Positions 11,810-23,396 of a DNA stretch of 64,000 bases are shown piece after piece. The DNA is from Lepus europaeus. Lineage: Eukaryota; Chordata; Mammalia; Lagomorpha; Leporidae. The notes under the pieces were generated by a model. The model did not search any database and had not been told where the DNA came from. It saw only the letters and a program-made list of their open reading frames with translations. Made by a program: the position numbers and the translations under genes. The stretch is taken from positions 42,688,002 through 42,752,001 of the forward strand of contig NC_084831.1 in assembly GCF_033115175.1 (NCBI RefSeq), given 5' to 3'. Each line of letters starts with the position of its first letter. The stretch's first letter is position 1.

Positions 11810-12140
11810 GCTGGCGCCGTGGCTTAACAGGCTAATCCTCCGTCTTGCGGCGCCAGCACACTGGGTTCTAGTCCCGCTTGGGGCGCCGGATTCTATCCCG
11901 GTTGCCCCTCTTCCAGGCCAGCTCTCTGCTATGGCCCGGGAAGGCAGTGGAGGATGGCCCAAGTCCTTGGGCCCAGCACCCGCATGGGAGACCAGAAGAA
12001 GCACCTGGCTCCTGGCTTCGGATCAGCACGATGCGCCGGCCGCAGCGGCCATTGGAGGGTGAACCAATGGCAAAAAGGAAGACCTTTCTCTCTGTCTCTC
12101 TCTCTCACTATCCACTCTGCCTGTCCAAAAAAAAAAAAAA
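11810..12140 (+). repeat. CSINE, young subfamily, intact target duplication
   Basis: GCTGGCGCCGTGGCTTAACA to CTGCCTGTCC plus an A run. The duplication AAAAAGTGACATTCTG is at 11794-11809 and 12138-12153. Confidence 0.95.
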
Positions 12141-12392
12141 AAGTGACATTCTGAAATTTATTGAGAAAATTAACTCAAAGGACAATTTCTTAGTGATGGC
12201 CGAAAAAATTTTGTTACAAGGAAAACAGCTGCAGTATCTCAAAAATTGCTAAGACTGTTGTGGACTTTCAGACTGTTTTGGCAACTCAAATTTTTACATT
12301 ATTTATCTATTCATAAAAATGGAAACACATATGTATAAAATGGAAACAAGTTTCAAAAAAGCATTATTGAACTTTACTGTATATGAAGTGTT

Positions 12393-12718
12393 CTTTTTTT
12401 TGTTTTCCTAAAGACTTATTTATTTGAAAGGCAGTATTACAGAGAGGAGGGAGGGAGAGGTTTTTATCCCTTGGTTTACTCCCCAAATGGCAGCAGTGTC
12501 CAGGGCTGTGCCAGGCTGAAGCCAGGTGCCTAGAACTCCATCTAGGTCTCCCATGTGGGTAGCGGGGGCCCAAGCACTCAAGCCATCTTCCACTGCCTTC
12601 CAGCATTAACAGAGAGATGGATCAGAAGTGGAGAAGTGGAGACTCCAACCAGTGCTCAGATGGGGTGCTGCCATCACACGCAACGGCTTAATCCACCGTG
12701 CTACAATGCCACCAGACC
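12393..12718 (-). repeat. CSINE
   Basis: TAAAGACTTATTTATTTGAAAG to CTACAATGCCACCAG. Confidence 0.86.
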
Positions 12719-13009
12719 CAAAGTATTCTATTTTCTAAGAAGTGTTAAGTGACCCTCCAAAACTAATTTCATAACCCATAATATAATAGGTCATAACTTT
12801 TAGCTTAAAAAACAATATTCCAAGTTACAGAGCCAAAAAGGTAAGATTTTAAAAGAAAAATATCTTTTATGTCTAGATCTCAAAGGAGATCTGGAATCCA
12901 AACTAGCTTTCATAAGAGCATTTTAATGAAGTTTGTATACTAGGAATTGCTGTTAATATGGCTGTGCCAGAGCTTTTACATTTATTTATTTATTTTTTAA
13001 AGAAACTTT

Positions 13010-13071
13010 GGGGGCTGGTACTTTGGTACCACCACCTGCAGCGCTGGCTTCCCATATGGGCTCTGGTTCTC
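13010..13071 (+). repeat. CSINE head fragment
   Basis: GGGGGCTGGTACTTTGGTAC to ATATGGGCTCTGGTTCT, abutting an oppositely oriented fragment. Confidence 0.7.
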
Positions 13072-13147
13072 CCACGTTGGTGCAGTGGCCCAAGGGCTTA
13101 GGCCATTGTCCACTGTCTAGCAGGGAACTAGATTAGAAGTAGAGCAG

Positions 13148-13414
13148 GCCGGCGCCGAAGCTCACTAGGCTAATCCTCCGCCTGCAGGGCAGGCACCTCA
13201 GGTTCTAGTCCCGGTTGGGGCGCTGGGTTCTGTTCTGGTTGCTCTCTTCCAGTCCAGCTCTCTGCTGTGGCCTGGGAAGGCAGTGGAGGATGGCCCAAGT
13301 GCTTGGGCCCTGCACCCGCATGGGAGACCAGGAGGAAGCACCTGGCTCCTGGCTTTGGATCGGCGCAGCGCCGGCCATAGCAGCCATTTAGGGGGTGAAC
13401 CAACGGAAGGAAGA

Positions 13415-13445
<31 letters not shown>

Positions 13446-13464
13446 AACTCTGCCTGTCAAAAGA
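13148..13464 (+). repeat. CSINE, young subfamily
   Basis: GCCGGCGCCGAAGCTCACTA to CTCTGCCTGTCAAAAGA, between copies 1 and 2 of AGAAGTAGAGCAG (13135-13147, 13465-13477). Confidence 0.93.
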
Positions 13465-13477
13465 AGAAGTAGAGCAG

Positions 13478-13808
13478 CCCGGGGGTGGGGGGTGCAGCAG
13501 CGCCATGGCTCACTTGGTTAATCCTCCGCCTGTGGCGCCAGCATCCCATATGGGTGCTGGGTTCTAGTCCCAGTTGCTCCTCTTCCAGTCCAGCTCTCAG
13601 CTGTAGCCCAGGAGTGTAGGATGGCCCAAGTCCTTGGGCTCCTGCACCCGCAGGGGAGACCAGGAAGAAGCACCTGGCTTCAAATAGGTGCAACGCCGGC
13701 CATGGCGGCCATTTGGGGAGTGAACCAACGGAAGGAAGACTTTTCTCTCTGTCTCTCTCTCTCTCTCTCACTGTCTATAACTCTACCTGTCAAATTAAAA
13801 AAAAAAAA
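13478..13808 (+). repeat. CSINE, young subfamily
   Basis: GCAGCAGCGCCATGGCTCAC to CTACCTGTCAAATT plus an A run. A third copy of the target motif, AAGTAGAGCAG, follows at 13809-13819. Confidence 0.93.
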
Positions 13809-14029
13809 AAGTAGAGCAGCCAGGTTGTGAACCGTTGCCCACATGGGATGTGGGTGCTGCGGGCAGTGGCTTAACCTGCTACACCACAGAGCTGTACCCT
13901 CAAAATTTTTTCTCCCTTAATATTTAATTTACTTTTTTGAGATAACACATTTTAAATTTACATTATAGTCAAAGGCTTACTGGCTGTTCTAAATAAAGAG
14001 TTCAACAAATAAAAAGTAAGAGACTAGAG

Positions 14030-14312
14030 TCCAACAGGAAAATAGGCAAGGTTCATAAACAATAATCAAATGAAAATATGTTAAACTCAAAGTAAATTTC
14101 AAGGTAGTCACAAAATCATGGAAACTACAGTATATAATTTCTTTCAATTTGTTTAACAAAGTTTTAAAACAGTTTGACAAAGCACTGTATTTGCAAAAAC
14201 TGATACACATGGGAATTCCTTTTTATTCCCTTTAATTTCAGCTTCTACATATAAAGGAGAGCATGTGGTATTTGTCTTTCTGTGTCTGGCTTCTTCCACT
14301 CAATGTCTTTTA
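14030..14312. mobile_element. Two old L1 fragments
   Basis: 14030-14210 resembles forward-oriented L1 (AGTTTGACAAAGCACTGTAT, GGAAAATAGGCAAGGTTCAT). 14235-14312 resembles reverse-oriented L1 3' sequence (GTGGTATTTGTCTTTCTGTG, TGTCTGGCTTCTTCCACTCA). Both are strongly diverged. Confidence 0.5.
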
Positions 14313-14458
14313 AGGATTTTGACCTTTATCCTAATGCAATGGAAAGCTAACCACAGAAGGATTCTAGGAGGGGTTGGGAAGGATGTGATTAGGTGAATTA
14401 GATTTGCATTTTAAAAAGATCTCTTGGTGGGTGTGTGATTATACAAATTAAATTAGTA

Positions 14459-14777
14459 TTTTTTTTTTTTTTGAAGATTTTTATTTGAGAGATAGAGTTA
14501 CAGAGAGAGAAAAAGAGAAAAAGGTCTTCCATATGCTGGTTCACTCCTCAGATGGCCACAATGGCTGGAGCTGGGCATATCCGAAGCCAGGAGCTTCTTT
14601 CAGGTCTCCCACATGGGTACAGGGATCCAAGGGTTTGGGTCATCTTCCTCTGCTTTCCAAGGCCGTAAGCAGAGAGCTGAATTGGAAGAGGAGCAACTGG
14701 GACTCAAACTGGCACCCATTAGGGATACTGGCTCAGCAGGTGGAGGATTAACCTACTACGACATAGCGCTGGCCCCT
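14459..14777 (-). repeat. CSINE
   Basis: T run and GAAGATTTTTATTTGAGAGA to CATAGCGCTGGCCCC. Confidence 0.9.
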
Positions 14778-14794
14778 TAAGTTTGTATTTTTTA

Positions 14795-15102
14795 TTTATT
14801 TTTTTTAAAAGATTTAGTTTATTTATTTGAAAGAGTTACAGAGAGAGGTAGAGACAGAGAGGTCTTCCATCTGCTGGTTCACTCCCCAGATGGCTGCAAC
14901 AGCCGGAGCTGCGCCCATCTGAAGCCAGGAGCCAGGAGCTTCTTCCAGGTCTCCCATATGGGTGCAGGGGCCCAGGGACTTGGACCATCTTCTGCTTTCC
15001 CAGGCCATAGCAGAGAGGTAGATCAGAAGAGGAGCAGCGCCCATATGGAATGCTGGTGCTTCAGGCCAGGGCTTTCACCCACTGCACCACAGCCCCGGCC
15101 TC
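14795..15102 (-). repeat. CSINE with target duplication
   Basis: Flanked by AAGTTTGTATTTTTT at 14779-14793 and 15104-15118. Ends CACCACAGCCCCGGCC. Confidence 0.9.
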
Positions 15103-15116
15103 AAGTTTGTATTTTT

Positions 15117-15365
15117 TAAAAGATTTATTTATTTGTCTCTTTAAAGCCAGACATCCTACATCTTTTTATTTACTTTCCAACTGACCACCAATAGCCAGGT
15201 CTGGGCAATTCTGCATGGCAGGGACCCAGGTACTTGTGCCATCTTGTGCTACCTTCCTAGGGGCGTTAGCAGGAAGTTGAATTGGAAGCTGAGTAACAGA
15301 CTCAGCACTTCTGTGTGGGATTCCTGTGCTGGAATGACTTAACTCACTGTACCACAAAACCAGCC
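15117..15365 (-). repeat. CSINE, shortened
   Basis: AAAAGATTTATTTATTTGTC to CCACAAAACCAGCCAT. The CT stretch is missing. Confidence 0.8.
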
Positions 15366-15849
15366 ATAGATTTGCATTTTTAAAATATCTTTCAGAAAAC
15401 AAATCTCAAGAAACCAGTAGGTGTTATGGGAAGGAAGCCATAGCATTAACAGAGGTGAGAGATTACTAACTAGGGTGTTGGCAGCAGAGAATTATGGATA
15501 AATGCTATTGCTATTTAAGAGACAAGCAGTGGAACTTAGTAATGGATTTAGAAGATTTGAACATAGAAACATGAAGAATTGGTTGGTGAGAAGATTGGTG
15601 GTGAAGAGGTATAGAAATGATGAAATAAGGGATGTTGAAAGGGAATTTGTTTTTAATGAGAAAGATTGATCATATTTATAAGCCGATGGGAAGGATCCAG
15701 TAAAAAGAAAAGGTAGAATAGAGAGGGCAACAAATATATAGGATTAGGTTTCTATTCAAAATAGAAATAATAGGATTGGCCTACATAAAAGAAGGCAAAG
15801 TCCTTATTAAGTAATACATTCTTGTGATCACATTTGTAAGTGTACAGAT

Positions 15850-16212
15850 GAAACGTTTATTGTCTTCCACCCACTCAGTTCCACATCCCTTGGGCGACTG
15901 ATGTTAATGAGTCCTTCAAGAGATTTTATATACATGCAAATGTATATAAAATACAAAGATCATCCCCTGTTCCTTTATACAAAATATAACCTACTGTACA
16001 TCTAATCCTGCAGTTTTTTCCTACTTATTGTACTTTGAAGATGTTCCCTATCAGTGTATAAAAAGCTTTGTTCTTCTCTAAGACTGTGCAGCATTTGCTG
16101 TGTGTACCATTATTTAACCAATTTATTTGATGGATATTTAGTTTTTACCATTGTCTGCCAGCTCCTCTGTTTTAACATGATAAAAAAAACTAACTATACA
16201 TATGGTCAGAGC
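15850..16212 (-). mobile_element. Old L1 fragment, reverse orientation
   Basis: Phrases such as TACCATTATTTAACCAATTT, GATGGATATTTAGTTTTTAC and GATGTTCCCTATCAGTGTAT match the reverse complement of the 3' part of old L1 elements. No open frame remains. Confidence 0.55.
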
Positions 16213-16239
16213 TGTAGGTTTGACACTTAAGAAGTTAAG

Positions 16240-16545
16240 GCTGGTGCTTGGCTCACTTGGTTAATCTTCTGCCTGCGGCGCCGGCATCCCATATGGGCGC
16301 TGGGTTCTAGTCCTGGTTGCTCCACTTCCAGTTCAGCTCTCTGCTGTGGCCCAGGAGGACAGTGGAAGATGGTCCCAGTGCTTGGGCCCTGCTCCCGCAT
16401 GGGAGACCAGGAGGAAGCACCTGGCTCCTGGCTTTGGATCGGCGTAGCTCTGGCTGTAGCGACCATTTGGGGGGTGAACCAACGGAAGGAAGACCTTTCT
16501 CTCTGTCTCTCTCTCTCTCTCACTGTCTGTCAAATAAAAAAAAAA
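16240..16545 (+). repeat. CSINE, young subfamily
   Basis: GCTGGTGCTTGGCTCACTTG to CACTGTCTGTCAAAT plus an A run, right at the upstream end of the next copy. Confidence 0.9.
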
Positions 16546-17210
16546 GTGCCACAGGTTAAAGCCCCAGCCTACAGTACTGGCATCTGGCTGCTCCACTTCC
16601 AATACAGGTCCCTTTTTTTTTTTTATTATTAAAAGATTTATTTATTTATTTGAAAGTCCGAGTTACACGAGAGAGGAGAGGCGGGGGGAGGAGGGTTGTC
16701 TTCCATCCGTTGGTTCACTCCTCAATTGGCTGCAACAGCCAGAGCTGTGCCAATCTGAAGCCAGGAGCCAGGAGCCAGGAGCTTTTCCAGGTCTCCCATG
16801 CAGGTGCAGGAGCCCAAGGACTTTGGCCATCTTCTACTGTTTTCCCAGGCCTTAACAAAGAGCTGGGTCAGAAGTAGAGCAGCTGGGTCTTGAACCAGCG
16901 CCTATATGGGATGCTGGCGCTTCAGGCCAGGGTGTTAAACATGCTGCGGCACAGCGCCAGCCCCAATACAGCTCCCTTTTAATGCTGCTAGGAAAGCAGG
17001 GGAAGATGACCCAAGTCCTTGGGCCCCTGCACCAATGTGGGAGACCTGAAAGAAGTTCCTGGCACCGGCTTCAGATTGACTCAGCTCCAGCAATTGCAGC
17101 CATTTGGGGAGTGAACCAGCGGATGGAAGTCCTCTCTTTGTCTCTACCTCTCTCTCTCATCTGTCATTCTTTCAAATAAGTAAAATAAATCTAAAAAAAA
17201 ATTTTTTTTA
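16546..17210 (+). repeat. CSINE, split by a minus copy
   Basis: Head fragment GTGCCACAGGTTAAAGCCCC, resumed at 16967 with AATACAGCTCCCTTTTAATG and ended by an A-rich tail. Motif AAGAAGTTAAG flanks this pair of plus copies at 16229-16239 and 17212-17222. Confidence 0.82.
16612..16966 (-). repeat. CSINE inserted in the preceding copy
   Basis: T run, AAAAGATTTATTTATTTATT to CACAGCGCCAGCCCC. The flanks AATACAGGTCCCTTTT and AATACAGCTCCCTTTT are its target duplication. Confidence 0.9.
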
Positions 17211-18125
17211 AAAAGAAGTTAAGGGTCCCAAATAATGAGTTTAGAGAGCTGGGGTGTGGAGACTTACTTGGTCAGACAGGGAGGAATATTTCTTTCACCT
17301 AGGAAAATAAAGCCTTTTCAATAGACCAAGAAGAAGTAAGGAGCCATTGAACCAAAAAATTGGGGTTAATGGCTAGAAGAATTCTTGAAACAGCATGCTT
17401 TTTGTCATTCAAAAGTCACTTGGAAGTCACCTTTTGATAGAGAAGAAATACCTCTACTTTTGGTAGCCTCAAATCACACTGTATTTAAGGTTAAAAGGAA
17501 AAAGGAAAGTTAAATGGATCTGGTTCATTTATAGGGCAAAAACTATGTAAACATCATAAGAAAACATTACTGCCTAATTTCTAAGGGATTACAGATTTCT
17601 CCCATTGTTTTTCAACCAGAGAAAAATTTAATCCAAAGTAGAAAAGTGGAAGCCTGAGTTATAAATTTACAGAGTAATATAAGACATTTTTAAGTTTATA
17701 ATGTTTTCAACTTTGAGTATGTGATGTAACTAGCACTGTTAGGTACTGTGTGCCAAGTGTAAGATTTAAGCAGGAAATAGTACATAGTCCAAGACAAGAA
17801 GATGTTAGAGGAGGCTTGAGGTGGGAGAACTGATTTTTGGATAAAGTTGTTGGAGGAATTTCATGAGAGACTGGGCATATCAAAAATCAGACTTCCTTAT
17901 CCTCTTGTTTAATCAGCATCAAAACCCGAGGATTCCTTTTCAGTTACCCAAGCTCAAATCAGTATTTCTGTATATTAAAAGGCCAAACTTTTAAGAACAT
18001 GTGATGTCCTTTACATTATAACTCTTGGAAATTTGACAGAACAGATGTGACAGAATCATAGCTATTTTGTAATATCAGACTGAGCCAAATTTTCTTTATT
18101 TCTGGTATACAGTTTATCATTGGAT

Positions 18126-18382
18126 TTTTTTTTTTTTTTTTGACAGAGTTAGACAGTGAGAGAGACAGAGACAGAGAGAAAGGTCTTCCTTCCACTGGTT
18201 CACCCCCCAAATGGCTGCTACGGCCGAAGCTATGCCGATCCAAAGCCAGGTTCCAGGAGCTTCTTCCTGGTCTCCCATGCGGGTGCAGGTGCCCAAGCAC
18301 TCGGGCCATCCTCCTCTGCCTTCCTGGGCCACAGCAGAGAGCTGGACTGGAAGAGGAGCAACCAGGACTAGAACTGGCCCCC
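18126..18382 (-). repeat. CSINE, 5'-truncated
   Basis: T run, GACAGAGTTAGACAGTGAGA to GACTAGAACTGGCCCCC. The tRNA-like head is absent. It is bounded by ATCATTGGAT on both sides. Confidence 0.92.
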
Positions 18383-18392
18383 ATCATTGGAT

Positions 18393-18725
18393 TTTTTTTT
18401 TTTTTAAGATTTCACTTATTTATTTGAGAGGCGGAGCTACAGAGAAAGAGAGAGACAGAGACAGAAAGGTCTTTCATCCGCTGGTTCACTCCCTAAATGG
18501 CCACAACAGCCAGAGTTGAGCCAATCTGGAGCCAGGAGCCTCCTCCAGGTCCCCTATGTGGGTGTAGGCAGGGACACCACTACCTGGCCCATCCTCCACT
18601 GCCCTCCCAGGCCATAAGCAGAGAACTAGATTGGAAGAGGAGCAGCTAGGACACGAACCTGTGCCCTTGTGGGATGCCAGTGCCATAGGCAGAGGGCCAG
18701 CCTACTATGCCTAGCACCAACCCCA
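18393..18725 (-). repeat. CSINE at the same target
   Basis: T run, AAGATTTCACTTATTTATTT to CTAGCACCAACCCCA, bounded by ATCATTGGAT copies 2 and 3. Confidence 0.92.
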
Positions 18726-18974
18726 ATCATTGGATTTTAATGTTAGAATAAGCATGATTTGTTTACTTCAGAAAGATTATGAAATTTCTTAAATACTGTC
18801 CTTTGATTTTGTCTAATATGTTAAGGTATAAAAACAAAGCTGACTTGCATTGATTTGCATACATTTGAATCCCCAGTTACTTTACTGAAACCAAAAATTT
18901 TTTTAGCTGATAGTAGTTCCCTAAGTGCAAGGAACTCTCTAAACAATGATAGAGTAATTCAATATGGTTTTTTG

Positions 18975-19262
18975 AATTTATTTTTTGTTTATTTGAAAGG
19001 CAGAGCAGTAGAGAGAGGAATATACAGAGAGGGAGTCGGGGGAAGGAAGATCGTCCATCCTCTGATTCATGAACTCTATCCAGGTTTCCCAGATGGGCAG
19101 CAGGGGCCCAAGCAATTGGGCCATCTTCCACTGCTTTCCCAGGCACTGTAGTAGGGAGCTGTGTTGGAAGCAGAGCCCACGGGTCTCCAACCAGCACTCT
19201 GATTTGGGATGCTAGTGTCACAGGCAGTGACTTAGCCTGCTGTGCCACAATACCAGCCCCTC
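18975..19262 (-). repeat. CSINE
   Basis: GTTTATTTGAAAGGCAGAGC to CCACAATACCAGCCCC. Internal part shortened. Confidence 0.86.
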
Positions 19263-19453
19263 ACTGTGTATTTTAAATGGGGCTAATGCATTTCCAATTT
19301 TGTATGAACCTGAAATACATTATGTAAGTAAAGGAAGGGTGAATGAAGGAAGCCAGGCACAAAAGATCAATTCCATTTATTTTAGAGTGAAAACAGAAAG
19401 ATGTGTGAATACATTGAAATGCCACTAATTGTTCACTTTGTAATGATTTTTTA

Positions 19454-19770
19454 AAATTTTTTTTAAAGATTTACCTATTTATTTGAAAGGCAGAGAGAGA
19501 GAGAGAGATCTTCCATTTTCTGGTTCATTTCCCAAATGGCTCAACGGCTGGGACTGGGCCAGGCTGAAACCAGGAGCCTGGAACTCCATCCAGGTCTCCC
19601 ATGTGGGTGGCAGGGGCCCAAGCATGTGGGCCATCTGCTGCTGCTTTCCTGGGTGCATTAGCAGGCAGCTGTTTTGGAAGTGGAACAGCTGGGACTTGAA
19701 CTGGTGCTCATATGGGATGCCAGTGTCACAGTCAGTGGCTTAACCTACTGTGCCTCAATGCCAATCCCAT
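19454..19770 (-). repeat. CSINE
   Basis: TTAAAGATTTACCTATTTAT to GTGCCTCAATGCCAATCCC. Confidence 0.88.
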
Positions 19771-19811
19771 GAGCCACCTAACCTTTCAAAGCAATGTAAG
19801 ACTCAGCTATA

Positions 19812-20040
19812 GGGGCCGGCACTGTGGCACAGCTAATTGAAGCCCCAGCCTGCAGTGCTGGCCCCTGCACCTGTGTGGGAGACCCAGAAGAAGCTCCTGG
19901 CTCCTGGCTTCGGATCAGCTCTACTCTGGCCATTGCAGTCATTTTGGGGAGTGAACCAGCGGATGGAAGACCTATCTCTTTGGCTCTGCAGCTCTCTGTA
20001 ACTCTGTCTTCAAATAAATTAAATCTTAAAAAAAAAAAAG
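19812..20040 (+). repeat. CSINE with internal deletion
   Basis: GGGGCCGGCACTGTGGCACA jumps from the head (AGTGCTGG) straight to CCCCTGCACCTGTGTGGGAG. Flanks GACTCAGCTATA (19800) and GATTCAGCTATA (20067) are the likely duplication. Confidence 0.88.
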
Positions 20041-20071
20041 TACATAAAACTAAAATTAAAATTAAAGATTC

Positions 20072-20152
20072 AGCTATAATGGGTGGAAGATCTAGCACAT
20101 GCCTGCTCTTTTTCTCTGTCACTGTCCTCTTCAAATAAATACATCTTAAAAA
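20072..20152 (+). repeat. CSINE tail fragment
   Basis: TCTTTTTCTCTGTCACTGTC and TTCAAATAAATACATCTTAA without head or core. Confidence 0.55.
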
Positions 20153-20317
20153 TACCTATATTATTAAGTCATTTTGTCAGCAGAGTTAACCTTTAAGTCC
20201 CAAGTTTTCATTTCTGTGACTATTTCAACAACATAATATTTGAAATTACCGGACTGTCATATTTACAGCTTAAATTAAATCTTTATAGGTGTCCTATATA
20301 TAGAATGATGTGACATA

Positions 20318-20642
20318 GACTGGTGCTGTGGCACAGTGGGTTAAGCTGTGGCCTACAGTGCCAGTATCCCATATGGTGCCGGTTCAGGTCCCAGCTACTC
20401 CACTTCCAATCCAGCTCTCTGCTAAAGGCCTGGGAAAGCAGCAGAAGATGGCCCAAGTTCCTAGGCCCCTGCACCCACATGGGAGACCCGAAAGAAGCTC
20501 TTGGCTCCTGGCTTCAACCTGACACAGTCCCGGCCATTATTGCCATTTGAGGAGTCAGCCAGCGGATGGAAAATCTCTCTGTCTCTCCTCTCTAACTCTT
20601 CCTTTCAAATAAGTAAATAAAACTTGAAGAAAAAAAAAAAAA
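20318..20642 (+). repeat. CSINE
   Basis: GACTGGTGCTGTGGCACAGT to AAATAAGTAAATAAAACTTG and an A run. Confidence 0.9.
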
Positions 20643-20697
20643 GAATAGGGATGATGATGTAACAACTAAATAAAAAAAATGATGGGTCATAGTAGGT

Positions 20698-20740
20698 TAA
20701 ATATCTATATCATGTGTATATATGTATATATATAGTGATT
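20698..20740. repeat. AT-rich simple repeat
   Basis: Irregular TA-rich tract TGTATATATGTATATATATA. Confidence 0.7.
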
Positions 20741-20878
20741 TGATTTTTTTTCATTTTCTGTTCAGCTTACAAATTGGGTATTCTAATGATAACTTCAACT
20801 TGATAACACCAACTTTGTAAACTTTTACTTTATTACAAAAGTAGTAATTGTATATTAACATTAAATAGAAATAAAAAT

Positions 20879-21208
20879 AGGGCCAATATTGTGGTGTAAT
20901 GGGTTAAGCCATTGCCCGAGATATGTGCATCCCACGTGGATGTCAGTGTGAGTCCTGACTAATCCACTTCCAGTCCAGCTCCTTGCTAATGCTCCTGGGA
21001 AAGCAACAGAAGATAGTTTAAGTCCCTGGGCCCTTGTACCCATGTGGGAGAGCTGGATGAAGCTCCTGGCTTTGGCCTTGCCCAGCCCTGGCTATTGCAG
21101 CCGTTTGGGGAGTGAACCAGCAGATGGATGAGCTCTTTTCTGTCTCTCCCCCTCTCTCTGTAACTCTGACTTTCAAATAAATAGAATCTTTAAAATAAAA
21201 ACGAAATA
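20879..21208 (+). repeat. CSINE, diverged
   Basis: GGGCCAATATTGTGGTGTAA to CTTTCAAATAAATAGAATCT. Confidence 0.86.
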
Positions 21209-21220
21209 AAAACTAACCAT

Positions 21221-21392
21221 GGGGCCGGCGCTGTGGCGCAGTGGGTTAATCTATCGCATCCCATATGGGCGCCAGTTCAAGTCCCAGCTGCTCCTCTTCC
21301 AATCTGGCTCTCTGCCGTGGCCTGGGAAAGCAGTAGAAGATGTCTCAAGTCCTTGGGCCCCTGCACCCACATGGGAGACTGGGAGGAGACAC
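21221..21392 (+). repeat. CSINE, 3' part missing
   Basis: The near-consensus head GGGGCCGGCGCTGTGGCGCA, ending abruptly after GGGAGACTGGGAGGA. Confidence 0.9.
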
Positions 21393-22330
21393 TGTAACAT
21401 ATATGTAATAGAAACGTATAATATTTTTCCATCCTTTTTATTCTCAGTGTTTTTATAAGCATTTTCTGGCTACCTCATAGTCTTCAGGGTTATTTTTTAA
21501 AGTCATTAAGTATGTTGTATTAATATTGTCCTATACATTTTGGTTTTTTATTTCTCAATATTTCAAAATACATTTATTGAGTCATGGTCATAGTACTACT
21601 TATGGTAGAGGTGGAGGAGATGGTCAGGTGTGTTTCTTATCCAAGAATTATGCCAAGAGATTTTTATGAAAAAGTAGTATGCTGACAGTTTTATTTTCAA
21701 AATAAATAACTTGTGGGCAGGTATCCTTGCATAGAACATCTTTACATTTGAGTTCTTAGAATAATAGCACTAATCTTTTGTTTTACTGACATTTGGAGTA
21801 TTAAGATATAACTCTCCCTCCCTCACTTCTTTTCTCCTCCTACATTAAGCAAAGTATGGAAACCAAATTAGGCTTGAGGACAGATCTTCAAGGCTGAACC
21901 CAATTTTGCACTTTTAGACATGTAACTGTTAACACATAGTACAACCTGAGTTCTCTAATTTTTTTTAAGGCATTTTACACTGGTTTAATATAATGTCAAC
22001 CTTGACATCCAGTGTCTAAAATAATTTTTCATAACTGAAATCACAGGTGACTCCCCCAAAAATTGAACATTGTTAAAATTAAAAACTTGTTCTTCAGAAG
22101 GCACCATCAGGAAAAAGATACCCAATAGAAGGTGAGAAAATATCTGCAAATTATTTTTCTGATAAGGAACTAGTGTCTGTTGTATAACAAATACTTACAC
22201 AAAACTCATTCATAAAAAAACAACAATTGTGGGAAAAGATTTTTAATATCATTTGCTTGAAGGAAAATGCTACTCAAAGCCAGAATGAGATAACTATATT
22301 CCCACTAGGATAGCAGTAATCAAAAAGATA

Positions 22331-22667
22331 GGGGTGGATGTCGTGCTGTGGCACTATGAGTTATACTGCAGCTTGCGACACCTGCATTCTGTATGTGAGT
22401 GTCTAGTTTAAATCCAAGCTCCTTTCCTTCCAATCCAACTCCTCTGCATCATGGACGACAGCAGATGACGACCCAGTAATTGGGTTCCTGTCAACTGTGT
22501 TTTACCTGGGTGGAGTTGGAGACTCCTAGTTTCAGTCAGGCCCAGCTCTGCCTGTTTGGCCAATTGAGGAGTGAACTGGTGGATAGAATATCTCTGTCTC
22601 TCCTTGTCTCTCTGTTACTCTGCCTTTCAAGTATACAAAAATAAATAGCATTTAAAAATAATAATAA
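22331..22667 (+). repeat. CSINE, diverged, in L1
   Basis: GGGGTGGATGTCGTGCTGTG to the A-rich tail at 22645-22667. Confidence 0.84.
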
Positions 22668-22668
22668 G

Positions 22669-22980
22669 GGACCAGTGTTGTGGCATAGCAGGTTAAGCTA
22701 CTGCCTGCTACACAGTATCAAAGCACCAGTGAGTCCTGGCTGTTCTACTTCCAATCCAGCATTCCTGCTGTTGCATCTGGGAAAGTAGAGGAAGATGACC
22801 CAGGTACGTAGGCCCCTGCCTTTTCCATGGGAGACCCAAAAGGAGCTCCTGGCTTCAGCCTAAACACAGCCATTGCAGCTATTTGGGGAGTGAACAGAGA
22901 TGGCAGATCTGTCCATCTGTCTCTGTCTCTGTTACTCTGCCTTTCAAGTAAATAAATCTAAAAAAAATTAATTTTAAAAA
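22669..22980 (+). repeat. CSINE directly behind the previous copy
   Basis: GGGACCAGTGTTGTGGCATA to AAGTAAATAAATCTAAAAAA. It may have inserted in the A tail of its neighbour. Confidence 0.86.
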
Positions 22981-23396
22981 GATGAGTTTGGGCTATAATG
23001 TAGAGAAATTGGAACCTCACGTGGTCCTGTTAGAAATGCAAGTTGGTGCAGGTGCTCTGGAAAACATTTAGGCAGTTCTTCAAAAGGTTGAACAGAGTTC
23101 TTTTAGGTATACACTCCAGAAAAATGAATACCTAGCTCTTTATACTTGTACATGAATTCTCACAACAGTATTATAATAACTAAAAGGTGAAAACAACTGA
23201 AAAATAATCAACGACTATCTAAAATGTGGTATGTCCATAGGATAGAATATTCAGCAGTGAGAAGGAATGGAGTTCTGACATCTGTGCTGGAACATGGATG
23301 AACTTTAAAAGCATGCTAAGGGAACAACCAGCTGCAAAAGACCACATATTAGTATGGTTCCATTTATATGAAATGTCTGTACTAGGCAAGTCGGTA

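Larger units (their letters stand above)
13072..13902 (-). repeat. CSINE split by two young CSINEs in a row
   Basis: The left part 13072-13147 ends GATTAGAAGTAGAGCAG and the right part 13820-13902 begins CCAGGTTGTGAACC and ends ACCACAGAGCTGTACCC. The inserted copies share the same target motif. Confidence 0.78.
14315..15790 (+). repeat. Ancient interspersed repeat (family not named), split by three CSINEs
   Basis: TTTATCCTAATGCAATGGAA, TTTGCATTTTAAAAAGATCT (before) and ATATTTATAAGCCGATGGGAAG (after, near 15672) follow the order of an old mammalian repeat that I recognise but cannot name. The insertions are at 14459-15365. A second copy occupies about 29045-30660. Confidence 0.45.
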
